From Pseudomonadota bacterium (lineage in GTDB: Bacteria; Desulfobacterota; Desulfobacteria; Desulfobacterales; Desulfosarcinaceae), in assembly GCA_023435265.1 (NCBI GenBank), contig JAEYRZ010000068.1:1-23025 (forward strand): a DNA stretch of 23,025 bases, written 5' to 3'. Under the pieces are notes generated by a model. That model was not told where the DNA came from. It worked only from the letters and a program-made list of their open reading frames with translations, and did not search any database. Made by a program: the position numbers and the translations under genes. Positions 7,047 through 15,248 of this stretch are shown here, in pieces (position 1 is the first letter of the stretch; each line of letters starts with the position of its first letter).

Positions 7047-7649
7047 TCACCTGTCCATGATTTTGGCGAGCGCGATCACCGCCGAACGAATGCCGGCCTC
7101 GAAACGCTCCACCCTCGAATCCAGCCAGCTGTGGGCCACCATGGCGGGCAGCGCCACGGCGAGTCCGAGGGCGGTCGTCAACATCGCCTCCCAGATGCCG
7201 CCCGCCAGCACGGCCGCATTGACCTTGCCGCCCATCTGCTGGATCACCATGAAGGCCTTGATCATTCCGGTCACCGTTCCCAGCAGGCCGAGCATCGGCG
7301 CAATGCTGCCGATCGCGGCCAGCGTGCCGAGATAGCGCGACAAATTCCGCACCGCCGCTTCGATCGCATGCCCGATAACGCGCTCCGCGGTCCGGCGGTC
7401 CCGCCCTCGGACCTCCAGTGCCCCGGCCAGCACGCCCGCGACCGGCGCCGCCGAACGCCGGGCGGCTTCAACCGCCTGGTCTTCCCGGCCTTCCGCAACC
7501 AGCCGGATGATATTCGCCGCCACCTCCGATTCGCCGGCGCCGATCTGCCTGAAGCGGATCGCGCGCTCCACGACAATCGCCGCGGCGATGATAGAGCAAA
7601 AAAGTATCGGCACCACCAGAATCCCGCCCTTGGCCAAGAAATCGATCAT
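7047..7649 (-). CDS. exbB: MotA/TolQ/ExbB proton channel family protein
   Basis: Inner-membrane proton channel that drives TonB. I chose the ATG at 7649 because GGAGGAGGTGGT lies directly before it and the protein then starts MIDFLAKGGILVVPILF, the normal ExbB first helix; the frame stays open for 64 more codons upstream, but those are Arg/Gly-rich and overlap the activator gene. It has 200 residues, three predicted membrane segments, and the conserved GLLGTVTGMIKAF loop-helix and TTALGLAVALPAMVAH segments. It is short for ExbB, close to the compact ExbB2 type. A 154-nt gap separates it from the activator gene upstream, so a local promoter is possible, but strand and context tie it to the same locus. 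Confidence 0.93.
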   Translation of the reverse strand: MIDFLAKGGILVVPILFCSIIAAAIVVERAIRFRQIGAGESEVAANIIRLVAEGREDQAVEAARRSAAPVAGVLAGALEVRGRDRRTAERVIGHAIEAAVRNLSRYLGTLAAIGSIAPMLGLLGTVTGMIKAFMVIQQMGGKVNAAVLAGGIWEAMLTTALGLAVALPAMVAHSWLDSRVERFEAGIRSAVIALAKIMDR

Positions 7650-7803
7650 ACCACCTCCTCCGCAGGCTGCCGGCCCTCCCCGCGGCCTCCTGGTGCACCC
7701 CGTGTTGCGTTCGGCGCTCGCCGCGCTGCCGGCCGGCAGGACCGCAATCCACGCCTTCCCACCCTCCTGAGCGATGCCCGTCGAAAGGGGGCTGCATCGC
7801 GTG

Positions 7804-8601
7804 TCATCCCGTCCCGAGCCCCGCCGCGAACAGTGCCGCACCCCACGCCGTGGTGATCTGGGGGTTCGCGGCCACCGTCACCTCGCGCATGAGTTCGTCC
7901 TCGAGGGCCGATTGCATGCCTTGGTTCAAGGCCCCGCCGCCGTCGAAAAGCACCGTGTCCTCGATCCCCACCCTTTCGGCCAGCTGCGCGATGCGGCGGG
8001 CGACGGCATGGTGAACCCCCGCGATGATTTCTCCCTTGCGGCAGCCGCCGGCGAGCAGGCTGATGATTTCGGAAGCGGCGAATACCGTGCACGTGCTGTT
8101 GATCGTTATCGGCGCCCCTGCAAATTCCACATGGCAGCGCCCCATCGCGCTCAAGTCCACATCCATGCTACGCGCGGTCATTTCGAGGAATTTACCGGTA
8201 CCCGCGGCGCACTTGTCGTTCATCGCGAAATCCCGTATCCGGCCGTCCGCTCCCAGGGCGATGACCTTGGTATCCTGTCCTCCGATATTGATGATGGTCC
8301 GCAGTGCCGTTCCCCCACCGACCGCGACCTGCCGGGCACCGATGGCATTGGCGCTGATTTCGCTGATGCTCCGGTCGGCGGCCGTGAACAATTTTCTTCC
8401 GTATCCTGTGCTTGCCATGCTGTCGATCTCTTCCGCGGCGATATGCTGCTCCGCCAGCAGGCGGGCGAGCGCCTCTCCGGCCGAACGGCAGAAATTGTTG
8501 CCGGATGGAGCCACGGCGTGGCCGATCATACCGCCGTCTTCATCGACGAGTACGATTTTGACGGTCGCTGAACCGATGTCGATTCCACAGAAGCGCCGCA
8601 C
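7804..8601 (-). CDS. BcrA/BadF/HgdC-family ATPase activator
   Basis: ASKHA-fold ATPase of the 2-hydroxyacyl-CoA dehydratase activator family. As a homodimer bridging one [4Fe-4S] cluster, such proteins use ATP to push single low-potential electrons into their partner reductase. The 265 residues match the family. Visible motifs are CGIDIGSATVK (phosphate 1), NIGGQDTKVI (phosphate 2), NDKCAAGTGKFLE with cluster ligand Cys131, STCTVFAASEII with cluster ligand Cys171, and the adenosine motif DGGGALNQGM. The start is GTG at 8601 with AAGGAG eight bases upstream, inside the end of the partner gene (76-nt overlap). Its partner is the HgdB-like protein just upstream. The pair could equally be a double-cubane cluster protein reductase (YjiL-type) rather than a true dehydratase activator. 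Confidence 0.93.
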   Translation of the reverse strand: MRRFCGIDIGSATVKIVLVDEDGGMIGHAVAPSGNNFCRSAGEALARLLAEQHIAAEEIDSMASTGYGRKLFTAADRSISEISANAIGARQVAVGGGTALRTIINIGGQDTKVIALGADGRIRDFAMNDKCAAGTGKFLEMTARSMDVDLSAMGRCHVEFAGAPITINSTCTVFAASEIISLLAGGCRKGEIIAGVHHAVARRIAQLAERVGIEDTVLFDGGGALNQGMQSALEDELMREVTVAANPQITTAWGAALFAAGLGTG

Positions 8602-9872
8602 GTTTTTTCTCCTTTTCTGCCCGCCTGGATGGATTCCACGAATGCTTCGATCCGCGTGGCCAGTTGACCGCGGTCTTCCGGGCTGGCATCGGTTTCCACG
8701 AAAAGCACCGGCACGCCGGCTTCGCGCAGCGCCATGCCGACCGGCCGCTGCTCGATCTGGTACAGCTGGCAGCCCGAATAGACCGGATGCACCACCCCGT
8801 CGACCGCGCAGCGCCGCACCAGCTCCAACAATTTTCTCCGGCGGTCGTCGCCGGAATCATAAATCGGGCAGGTGCAGGGTTTGAGATAGCGGTCGGCGAT
8901 CGCCGGGATCAGATCGTAAAGGCAGGGCTCGACTCGGGGTACCGGATCGTACAGCAGTCGTGAACACGAACACACTTCGTCGGCCACGATCACCGCGCCG
9001 GCATCTTCCACCAGCAGCGGGATCTTAAGACCGGGCGCCATCGGCGGCGATCCGGTCAGCAGGATACGCGGCGCATGCCGGCCGATGCACCGCCCTGCAG
9101 CCGCCCTTGCTTCCAGTTCGGTGTTCAGCCGCACCAGCGCCGCGGTCCAGCGGTCGATGTCATCGTACAAAAAGGCATTGGCGACGATGAACGTATCCGT
9201 GCCGTGAACCACCGGCGGGCAATGCCGCTGCAGCCGGGAGAGCCAGCGGAACGCGCCGGAGGCCAGGCGCACTTTATGCACGGCGGCAGACAAGCGCCGC
9301 CGGGTGATCCGCCGGCCGGTGACCTGCGAGAGGCGCAGGGCCAGCTTGCCGACCGTTTCTTGCCAGTAGAACGCCGCTTCCGGCGTGTTTTTCGAAGAAG
9401 GCATCGCCAGGGGATGCACGGGCACTCCCAGCTCCGCCAGCAGTTCAGAAGCCTTGCGCTTCGCATCGCACGCGGCGGGCGCCACGATCAGTCCCAGCCG
9501 ATGCCTGAAGGCGTCCTGGAAGATGGAGAGCATGCCCGCCGAAGCCTTGACCAGCGTGCAGGTCTTGGCCGGCAGCAGCTCGGCGCCGGCCTGGTCCAGC
9601 GCATGGGAGGCGTTGCACAGTCGCAGCGGCCGGGCGCCGCAGGCCAGGATCAATTCCAGGGGGACCTGGGTGCAGGTGGTTGCGATCAGCATTCCGGACG
9701 CATCGCAGAAAGCCGCAGGATCGGCCCAGCGGCGGAATACCTTATAAAAGTACTGCATCGCCTCCGGAGGATCGCGAAAATCCGCCTGCACTTTGCGCAG
9801 CGTTTCCTCCGCCTCGGCGGCCAACTGGCGCTTGAGCGTTTTTCTAATTCGATCCCGTCTTTTCTGTTCCAC
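8526..9872 (-). CDS. HgdB/BcrB/YjiM-like iron-sulfur reductase subunit (2-hydroxyacyl-CoA dehydratase family)
   Basis: Member of the 2-hydroxyglutaryl-CoA dehydratase D-component family, partner of the ATPase encoded next. About 448 residues from a GTG at 9872 with GAAGGA seven bases upstream; an ATG frame further upstream lies inside the preceding gene. Family landmarks are TTCTQVPLELILACGA (Cys67), TCTLVKASAG (Cys105), AACDAKRKASELL (Cys135), ILLTGSPPMAPGLKIPLLVE and VVHPVYSGCQLYQIEQ (Cys368). Cys67, Cys105, Cys135 and Cys368 fall at the positions that are Cys in the family and are the likely cluster ligands. Only one such subunit is encoded, whereas true dehydratases and benzoyl-CoA reductases use two paralogues. 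This favours a homodimeric double-cubane-type reductase (YjiM-like); no CoA-pathway gene is nearby. The substrate is unknown. Confidence 0.88.
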   Translation of the reverse strand: MEQKRRDRIRKTLKRQLAAEAEETLRKVQADFRDPPEAMQYFYKVFRRWADPAAFCDASGMLIATTCTQVPLELILACGARPLRLCNASHALDQAGAELLPAKTCTLVKASAGMLSIFQDAFRHRLGLIVAPAACDAKRKASELLAELGVPVHPLAMPSSKNTPEAAFYWQETVGKLALRLSQVTGRRITRRRLSAAVHKVRLASGAFRWLSRLQRHCPPVVHGTDTFIVANAFLYDDIDRWTAALVRLNTELEARAAAGRCIGRHAPRILLTGSPPMAPGLKIPLLVEDAGAVIVADEVCSCSRLLYDPVPRVEPCLYDLIPAIADRYLKPCTCPIYDSGDDRRRKLLELVRRCAVDGVVHPVYSGCQLYQIEQRPVGMALREAGVPVLFVETDASPEDRGQLATRIEAFVESIQAGRKGEKTCGASVESTSVQRPSKSYSSMKTAV

Positions 9873-10851
9873 TCCGCAATCCTTCGGCCGCCCTGCGGTA
9901 GAAGCCCTCCTCGGTGGACACGTACAGCGGTGCACCCAGAAAGCCGACCGTAAGGCATTCTTCTTCCGGACAGGCGGCGACGCACTTGAAGCACATCATG
10001 CAGTCGTCCTGCACGATATTGCCCGTCTCCAGATTCTCGGCGATCGCGACGATGCCGACATCGCATACCCGCAGGCAGTTGCCGCAGCGGGTGCATTTCG
10101 AGCCGTCCTTGTTCATGCGCAGCATACCGGCCCCGGAAAAAACGTACTGCAATGCACTCATCGGACAGAAGAGGCAAAAAAAACGCCGCTTAAAAAAAGC
10201 GCCGGCAAAGAAAATCCCGGTGACCGCCATTCCCAGCGCCGTCAGGACCACCCTGGTTTTCGAGCTGAAATCCACCGTCATCTGGCGTGTATCTCCGGAG
10301 GCCAGGGGAAGTACCGTCCTGCCCGGACAAACCATGCAATAGGGCGTGGCATAATCGTGCACTAGGGGCGGCAGGCCGAAAAGGGAATTGCTCATCCCCC
10401 AGGGCAGCAGGATCAGCAATACAAGCAGCAGGTACTTGACCTTCTTGAGGCGGTTGAAGGCTGCCGGGGCGAAGTTTGCATAGCGGATTTTCAGCCTGAC
10501 CCGCAGCCGGGTCATCCAGTCCTGCACGGTTCCCAGGGGGCAGACAAATCCGCACCAGGCTTTATTCAGCACCAGGAAGAAAATCAAAAATCCGCCCAGT
10601 CCCTTGAGGAGGCCGATGCCCCTGCCTCCGAAGAGCTGATCCAGCGGGAGGTTGGTCTGGTGCTGAAGCGGATACAGATAGCAGGTGCCCCCCGCGCCGG
10701 ATGCGAACGGACAGGCGAAGGCAGGCAATTGCGTGCCGACATCGACCGCCAGATACCCACCGTACATCAGCACCCCGAAGGCCAGGATCTGGACATAGAA
10801 GCGGAACCTGTCGATGTCCGCGCCGTATAGATATCGCCTAATCCTTTTCAC
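9844..10851 (-). CDS. Polytopic membrane 4Fe-4S protein, NapH/NosR/YccM-like
   Basis: About 335 residues from a GTG at 10851, overlapping the preceding gene by 14 nt. Hydrophobic segments are visible around residues 19-36, 80-97, 140-160 and 200-220. Between them lie cysteine pairs in loops: WCGFVCPLGTVQDW, YCMVCPG and FCLFCPMSALQYVF, as in NapH/NosR C-terminal domains. A ferredoxin module follows with two complete clusters, CTRCGNCLRVCDVG and CMMCFKCVAACPEE. Such proteins pass electrons between the quinone pool or a membrane complex and a soluble or periplasmic partner. Its position between the receptor genes and the HgdB-like reductase, with overlaps at both ends, makes it a candidate electron donor for the activator/reductase pair; this is inference. 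An unusual F-A-C-P-F/G-T-C pair in the first loop may bind another cofactor. Confidence 0.85.
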   Translation of the reverse strand: MKRIRRYLYGADIDRFRFYVQILAFGVLMYGGYLAVDVGTQLPAFACPFASGAGGTCYLYPLQHQTNLPLDQLFGGRGIGLLKGLGGFLIFFLVLNKAWCGFVCPLGTVQDWMTRLRVRLKIRYANFAPAAFNRLKKVKYLLLVLLILLPWGMSNSLFGLPPLVHDYATPYCMVCPGRTVLPLASGDTRQMTVDFSSKTRVVLTALGMAVTGIFFAGAFFKRRFFCLFCPMSALQYVFSGAGMLRMNKDGSKCTRCGNCLRVCDVGIVAIAENLETGNIVQDDCMMCFKCVAACPEEECLTVGFLGAPLYVSTEEGFYRRAAEGLRSGTEKTGSN

Positions 10852-11824
10852 TGAACACCACGCTCCGGCAGGGCCTGCTGCGCCGCTGCCGATAGAAGTA
10901 AATGCCGCCGACGCCCATGGCCAGGGAAAAAACGCCGACCCAGAGTCCGGCGCTGTACGAGGCGTACTCCGTCCTGGATGGCGAATAGGTCCAGGGCATG
11001 CTGGTGATGTAGACAATGCGGTCGTATTCCCGGCCGTCGTAAAGCCCGCTTTGCCGAACCGCGTGCTCCGCCACGATGGTGAAGCGTTCCCGGTGGCGCC
11101 GGTCGAACGAATTCCAATCGGTGGTGTAATAGTCGCGGATCAGCTGGAATACGGCTTTGCCGCCGTCGTCGGTGTGCACTGTTTTGCTCCATCCCCGGCC
11201 GCTCGTCAGCCGGATCTCGGCACCCGGCAGCGGATTCCCGGATTGCAGCACTCTGCAGGTCAGGAAGTCGCCCGACTGGAGTTTGGCATGCAGATTGCGG
11301 TCCCAGAGTCCGTCGCAGGAGATTTCCAGGGGAACCGTCTCCATCGCGGGCACCCGGATCTTCTGCGGGTCGAATTTGAAGGCGTGGCCCCAACCGCAGC
11401 TGTGATGGATCGTGTGCCACTTGGCGATGCGGATGACGAGCCGCCGTTCGACCACCTGCGTGTTGACGACATACAGCGTGTGCACGCCGTGCTGAGGGCC
11501 GTCGCCGAAAGGCGTTTTGAACGACACCCGGTTTTCCTGGTTTGCTTCGATCCGGGCGTCGGACCGCTTTCCATCCGGATGGCGCACCACTGCCTGAATG
11601 TTGTTCCCGCAGGCGCGTTCCGAAATCAATTGATAGCGCCTGATCGGGACCGGCCGGTGTTCGGATTCGAATTCCAGCCGCACGCCGCCTCCCGGGCGGG
11701 GCAATTCGCTCAGCAGCAGCGGACTCTCCGACCGCGCGAGCGCCGGCATCAAGAGAACGACCACGATCAGGATGCCCAGCTTCGAATATCCCATTTCTTT
11801 GGCTTGCCCTTTTCCCGAGGTCAT
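10838..11824 (-). CDS. Exported, C-terminally anchored DUF4198-like protein
   Basis: 328 residues. The N-terminus has a signal peptide (GYSKLGILIVVVLLMPALARS, about residues 12-32). The body is beta-rich and contains a GAEIRLTSGRGWSKTVHTDDGG segment like the C-terminal beta-domain of DUF4198 proteins, which are often encoded with nickel/cobalt and other metal transporters; I hold this family match only loosely. Potential metal-binding residues include HTIHHSCGWGHAFKF (about residues 136-150) and other Cys and His. A membrane helix near the C-terminus (SAGLWVGVFSLAMGVGGIYF) and a basic tail suggest a periplasmic protein anchored in the inner membrane. It starts in an ATGA overlap with the receptor gene, with GGGGGAG upstream, so it is translationally coupled to it. 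It may receive the imported ligand. Confidence 0.7.
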   Translation of the reverse strand: MTSGKGQAKEMGYSKLGILIVVVLLMPALARSESPLLLSELPRPGGGVRLEFESEHRPVPIRRYQLISERACGNNIQAVVRHPDGKRSDARIEANQENRVSFKTPFGDGPQHGVHTLYVVNTQVVERRLVIRIAKWHTIHHSCGWGHAFKFDPQKIRVPAMETVPLEISCDGLWDRNLHAKLQSGDFLTCRVLQSGNPLPGAEIRLTSGRGWSKTVHTDDGGKAVFQLIRDYYTTDWNSFDRRHRERFTIVAEHAVRQSGLYDGREYDRIVYITSMPWTYSPSRTEYASYSAGLWVGVFSLAMGVGGIYFYRQRRSRPCRSVVFSEKD

Positions 11825-13923
11825 TTTCTCCCCCAGTGATAGGAAAGTCCCACGAAAAGCGTTCTCGGGTTCCCTGGAAAAAAGGAGAAGATGCCGTTGC
11901 TGGCGGTCACGCGCGTGGCGTATTTTTCGTCAGAAAGATTCAGCACGTGGGCCCACAGCGACCAGTTGCGCCAGTCGTAGGAGCCCCTGAGGTTGTAAAG
12001 CGTTGGACGGTCATAGGTGTCGCTGTTCGCATCGTCCACGAAGTATTCATCGGTATAATCCATTTCCAGCTCGACCTGCATCGGCTCGAAAGGCATCAAC
12101 TTGACCCGGGCGTTGATTCTGTTGGCTGCCGACAAGGGCATGTCGTTGCCGCTGAAATCGATGCCGGTGACCGGATCTTCGAATTCTTCGTATTTATTTT
12201 CCGCATAAGTATAGGCGAGCAGCAGGTTCAGCCAGTCCCACGGTTTAATCTCGAGCGTCGATTCGACGCCGCGGTGCGATGTTTCGCCGACATTGCGGTA
12301 TTCGATGGCCGACGTGACCGCATCGATGGTTTGAACGATGATTTTGTCCTCGATCACCATGTAGTAAAAGCTCAGATCGAGCTTGATCCGGTCCTGCCAC
12401 CACAGGCTCCTGAATCCGGCTTCATAGTTGTCCGCCTTTTCAGGTTCGATGTCCTTGTTGGACCCCCTGCCGGTGAAGCGCTGGCTGACCGTGGGGACGA
12501 CGAATCCCTGGGAATAACTTGTGAAAAGATTGAACTTGGGATGCAGGTCGTAGGTCAGGCCGATCTTCGGAGAAAAGCGGGAAAAATCCTGCTCCCCCTC
12601 TCCCCCCGTGTCGAGGTTGTCTTCGACATCGTACTCGACCATGTCGTATCGGCCGCCCAGGCTCACGCCGAGTTTTTCGACGGGCGTGCTGATCAGCTGA
12701 AGGTAAGGCGCGGCCACCCGGGTCTTGACTTCGAACGACTCTCCCAAACCGGTGTTGACAAAGGAGGTATATCGTCCGCTGGCAGGATCGCGGGTGACGA
12801 CCAGGTCGTAGGTTTCGATGTCCGAAGACCCCCGTTCGAAATCGACGCCGCCGATATACTTCGCTTTCAACGCCTTGAGGTCATGCGCGTACAAGACCTG
12901 AAGATCGTAATCCAGCGCGTCGATCTTCGACAGGTAGCTGGTATAGCGGCGCGTCCGCCCGTTGTAGCGGATGCCGTAGTTCGGATTGACCTCGTGATCC
13001 ACGGACCGCACCAGTGCGGCTGTTTTGAGTTCACCTCCGGCGAGGTCCGTGGTACAGATCAGGGACGGCGTAACCTTTTCCAGTTGAACCTCCGTAAAAG
13101 TCATGTCGCTCTGGCGCCAGTCATGCTCGTAGTCCTCTTCGCTCAGGGTGCCGGCCGTCTCGTTGTCCAGATGGATATACTCGAGTTTGAAATCGAGCAG
13201 CGACGCGTCACTGGGGGCATATTGCCCCCGGAAGGTTCCGGCCTGCTTTTCGTGTGCGGCGTGCTCGCGCCACTCCTCGGCATCGATGGCCATGACATCG
13301 GCATTGAAGCCGAACGGTCCGGCCAGGCCGCCGCCGGAAATTCCGCCGCGGTATTGGTCGTATTCCCCGTATTCGGCCCACGGCGCAATCCACGGCTCCG
13401 GTGACGGACTCCTGGTGATGACGTTGATCACCCCGCCGATCGCGTTGCTGCCGTACAACGCGGAAGCCGGGCCTTTAATGACTTCGATGCTCTGGATGTT
13501 GCTGCTGTTGATTTCTCTCAACAGCCCGCCCGCGGCTTCTCCGTAGGTGGCGGCAGGCAGCCCGTCGATCAGCAGCAGCGTGTAGGGGTTGGAAAAGTGC
13601 GTCGGGACCCTGATCGAGGTGAGCTCCTCTTCTCCGTTCAAGTTTTGCGTAAATACTCCGGGGACTCTTTTCAACAGTTCACCCGCATTTCTGTACTTGA
13701 CGGCCGCAACTTCCTCTTCGGAAATGACATCGATGGTCTGCGGTGTTTCCTTCAGCGGCGTCTCTACCCTGGCGCCGCTGACGATGATCGCCTCCAGCTC
13801 GGTCGCCGCATCGTCCCGGGTGTCTGAAAATTGCGCGAAAGCCTGCGGGATGAAAGCAATTGCGGCGACCAGGGCGCACAGGGTTGCGGCTGCCGCTTCA
13901 ACGCTCGTTCTGCTCCTGGCCAT
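11821..13923 (-). CDS. TonB-dependent outer-membrane receptor
   Basis: A 700-residue gated beta-barrel for uptake of a scarce ligand. Signal peptide about residues 1-30 (ending AFA). A TonB-box-like stretch ELEAIIVSGAR follows, then the plug domain (PQTIDVISEEEV to NAIGGVINVITR), with the typical IEVIKGPASALYGSNAIGG motif, and then the 22-strand barrel. It ends GLSYHWGRK, a few residues beyond the usual terminal aromatic. The barrel sequence looks like siderophore/metal-chelate receptors, but I cannot name the ligand. The ATG has GGAAGGGAA upstream. The RR gene upstream ends with its own hairpin, so a promoter probably lies in 13924-14200. Its own TonB-ExbB-ExbD set is encoded further down the same block. 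Confidence 0.94.
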   Translation of the reverse strand: MARSRTSVEAAAATLCALVAAIAFIPQAFAQFSDTRDDAATELEAIIVSGARVETPLKETPQTIDVISEEEVAAVKYRNAGELLKRVPGVFTQNLNGEEELTSIRVPTHFSNPYTLLLIDGLPAATYGEAAGGLLREINSSNIQSIEVIKGPASALYGSNAIGGVINVITRSPSPEPWIAPWAEYGEYDQYRGGISGGGLAGPFGFNADVMAIDAEEWREHAAHEKQAGTFRGQYAPSDASLLDFKLEYIHLDNETAGTLSEEDYEHDWRQSDMTFTEVQLEKVTPSLICTTDLAGGELKTAALVRSVDHEVNPNYGIRYNGRTRRYTSYLSKIDALDYDLQVLYAHDLKALKAKYIGGVDFERGSSDIETYDLVVTRDPASGRYTSFVNTGLGESFEVKTRVAAPYLQLISTPVEKLGVSLGGRYDMVEYDVEDNLDTGGEGEQDFSRFSPKIGLTYDLHPKFNLFTSYSQGFVVPTVSQRFTGRGSNKDIEPEKADNYEAGFRSLWWQDRIKLDLSFYYMVIEDKIIVQTIDAVTSAIEYRNVGETSHRGVESTLEIKPWDWLNLLLAYTYAENKYEEFEDPVTGIDFSGNDMPLSAANRINARVKLMPFEPMQVELEMDYTDEYFVDDANSDTYDRPTLYNLRGSYDWRNWSLWAHVLNLSDEKYATRVTASNGIFSFFPGNPRTLFVGLSYHWGRK

Positions 13924-13956
13924 CGATCGTTCCCTTCCAAGCGCCTTTGCGAATCA

Positions 13957-13976
13957 GCCACCCGCGCCAAGGTGGC
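13957..13976 (-). promoter_or_regulatory. Hairpin in the leader of the TonB-dependent receptor gene
   Basis: GCCACC and GGTGGC pair perfectly around an eight-base loop, about 34 nt before the receptor ATG. The 296-nt region 13924-14219 is otherwise non-coding. I checked for cobalamin-, TPP- and SAM-riboswitch core motifs and did not find them. The structure could still affect translation. A TATAGT on the minus strand near 14155 is a possible -10, without a good -35. Confidence 0.3.
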
Positions 13977-14201
13977 GTTTCTTTCCTCGAGAAGAGCCGG
14001 GAAACAGGGAGTCAGGCGAACGCTTCCAGCGCAGCGGCGCCGGTCGGATCAGGCGTGGTGTGTTCGTGTCGGATTTTGTTCGGGTCGGTTGCCGGGTCAA
14101 GCGCACGGACCCCGCCTGGCGGATGTCGACGTGGTCGTGCATTTGTGCTGACTATACTCCGAATTCGCGGAAATGGTATCGGAAAAAACCTCTAGGCGAC
14201 C

Positions 14202-14218
14202 ATCAGGTCAAACCTGAT
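14202..14218 (-). terminator. Hairpin after the response regulator gene
   Basis: ATCAGGT and ACCTGAT form a perfect 7-bp stem with a three-base loop, two bases beyond the regulator stop codon. On the minus strand a run of six T follows about 16 nt after the stem. It probably ends the two-component transcript, at least partly. Confidence 0.5.
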
Positions 14219-14219
14219 A

Positions 14220-15248
14220 CTACTCGAGGGTCAGCAGAAAACTGCGCAAATTGAGTTTCTTGTTGCTGAGTCCGAGCTTTCTGCGGATATTGTGGCGGTG
14301 AAAAACGATCGCGCTCTCGGAGATGTTGAATGCATCTGCGATATCCTTGGTGGTCTTGTCCTGCTTGATCAATCCGGCGACCCGGATTTCGGTGGGTGTC
14401 AGATTATAGTATTTTGAAGACACTTTGCGGGCAAACGGTGAAACGATGCCGGACAAGTGATGCGCCAGGGCGTCCAGGTACGCCCTCTGGCTGCAGGACA
14501 GCCTGGAGTGTCTCAATTTTTCGATGCAGGGCATGATCAGGCTGGTGACGTTGCTCGAAATGTTCTCTTCAAGCAGGCGTTTATCCTCTTCTCTTTTCTG
14601 GAGCAGTACTTTCAAGGCTACGTTGAGCTCTTCCAGACGATCCGTCTTGTCCACCAGCTCGCGCGTACGCTGCGCGACAAGGCGCTCCAGGTTCTCGTGA
14701 ATCACGCGCAGCTTGTGTTCGGCACGCTTGCGTTCGTTGATTTCATCTTCCAGCACGCGATTCGCTGTCACCAATTCCGCGGTACGCTGCGCAACCAGGT
14801 GCTCCAGGCCGTCATAGGCTTCGCGCAGGGCCTGCTCGGCCTCCCGTTTCGCGTCGGCCAGGCGCCTGCGCTCCAGGATCCGCTGCAGAATGACCGGCAG
14901 TAAATCAAAATATACGCCTTCCGGATCCTTGACGATATAATCGCTTGCGCCCAGCCGCATCGCTTCCACGGCGGTCTTCTCATCCCCGGCGCCGGTGACC
15001 ATGACCGTCGCCGGAAGGATGTTTCTGCAGGACAGGTGCCGGATGATCTCTATTCCGCTCATACCGGGAATGCGATGATCGACGAGAAGGACTTCAAAAG
15101 AACGCTGCGCGCAGATCGACAGCCCCTGCAATCCGTCGTAGGCCAACTGAACCGTGTAGCCGGCCCGGCCCAACTTTTTCTGCATCAAAGCCGCCTGCCC
15201 TCTGTCATCTTCGATATACAAAACGTCAATCGATTGCTCGTCACCCAT
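14220..15248 (-). CDS. Response regulator: receiver, coiled coil, LuxR-type HTH
   Basis: 342-residue transcription regulator. The receiver domain (about 7-125) starts IDVLYIEDD and has phosphoacceptor Asp57 (LLVDHRIPG) and the Lys of YIVKDPEG. Then comes a long Arg/Glu-rich coiled coil with two LVAQRT-x-ELV repeats (about 145-235). The C-terminal LuxR/GerE helix-turn-helix is NLTPTEIRVAGLIKQDKTTK onward. The ATG at 15248 overlaps the kinase stop by 8 nt and follows GGAAGAG; an upstream in-frame ATG would extend 29 residues into the kinase gene and is rejected. It is the cognate partner of the kinase at 15241-16806, and the nearest downstream target is the receptor operon. Confidence 0.9.
   Translation of the reverse strand: MGDEQSIDVLYIEDDRGQAALMQKKLGRAGYTVQLAYDGLQGLSICAQRSFEVLLVDHRIPGMSGIEIIRHLSCRNILPATVMVTGAGDEKTAVEAMRLGASDYIVKDPEGVYFDLLPVILQRILERRRLADAKREAEQALREAYDGLEHLVAQRTAELVTANRVLEDEINERKRAEHKLRVIHENLERLVAQRTRELVDKTDRLEELNVALKVLLQKREEDKRLLEENISSNVTSLIMPCIEKLRHSRLSCSQRAYLDALAHHLSGIVSPFARKVSSKYYNLTPTEIRVAGLIKQDKTTKDIADAFNISESAIVFHRHNIRRKLGLSNKKLNLRSFLLTLE

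Noticed and set aside
7650..7841. 64-codon N-terminal extension of ExbB
   Set aside because: Arg/Gly-rich, overlaps the activator gene end, and a strong GGAGGAGGTGGT site precedes the internal ATG at 7649.
11836..13404. 522-codon plus-strand frame over the TonB-dependent receptor
   Set aside because: Shadow of the receptor gene; no domain, and it would require full overlap with a gene having plug and barrel motifs.
13924..14219. Cobalamin riboswitch before the TonB-dependent receptor
   Set aside because: The GCCACC/GGTGGC stem was suggestive, but the conserved B12-box and core motifs are missing on the minus strand.
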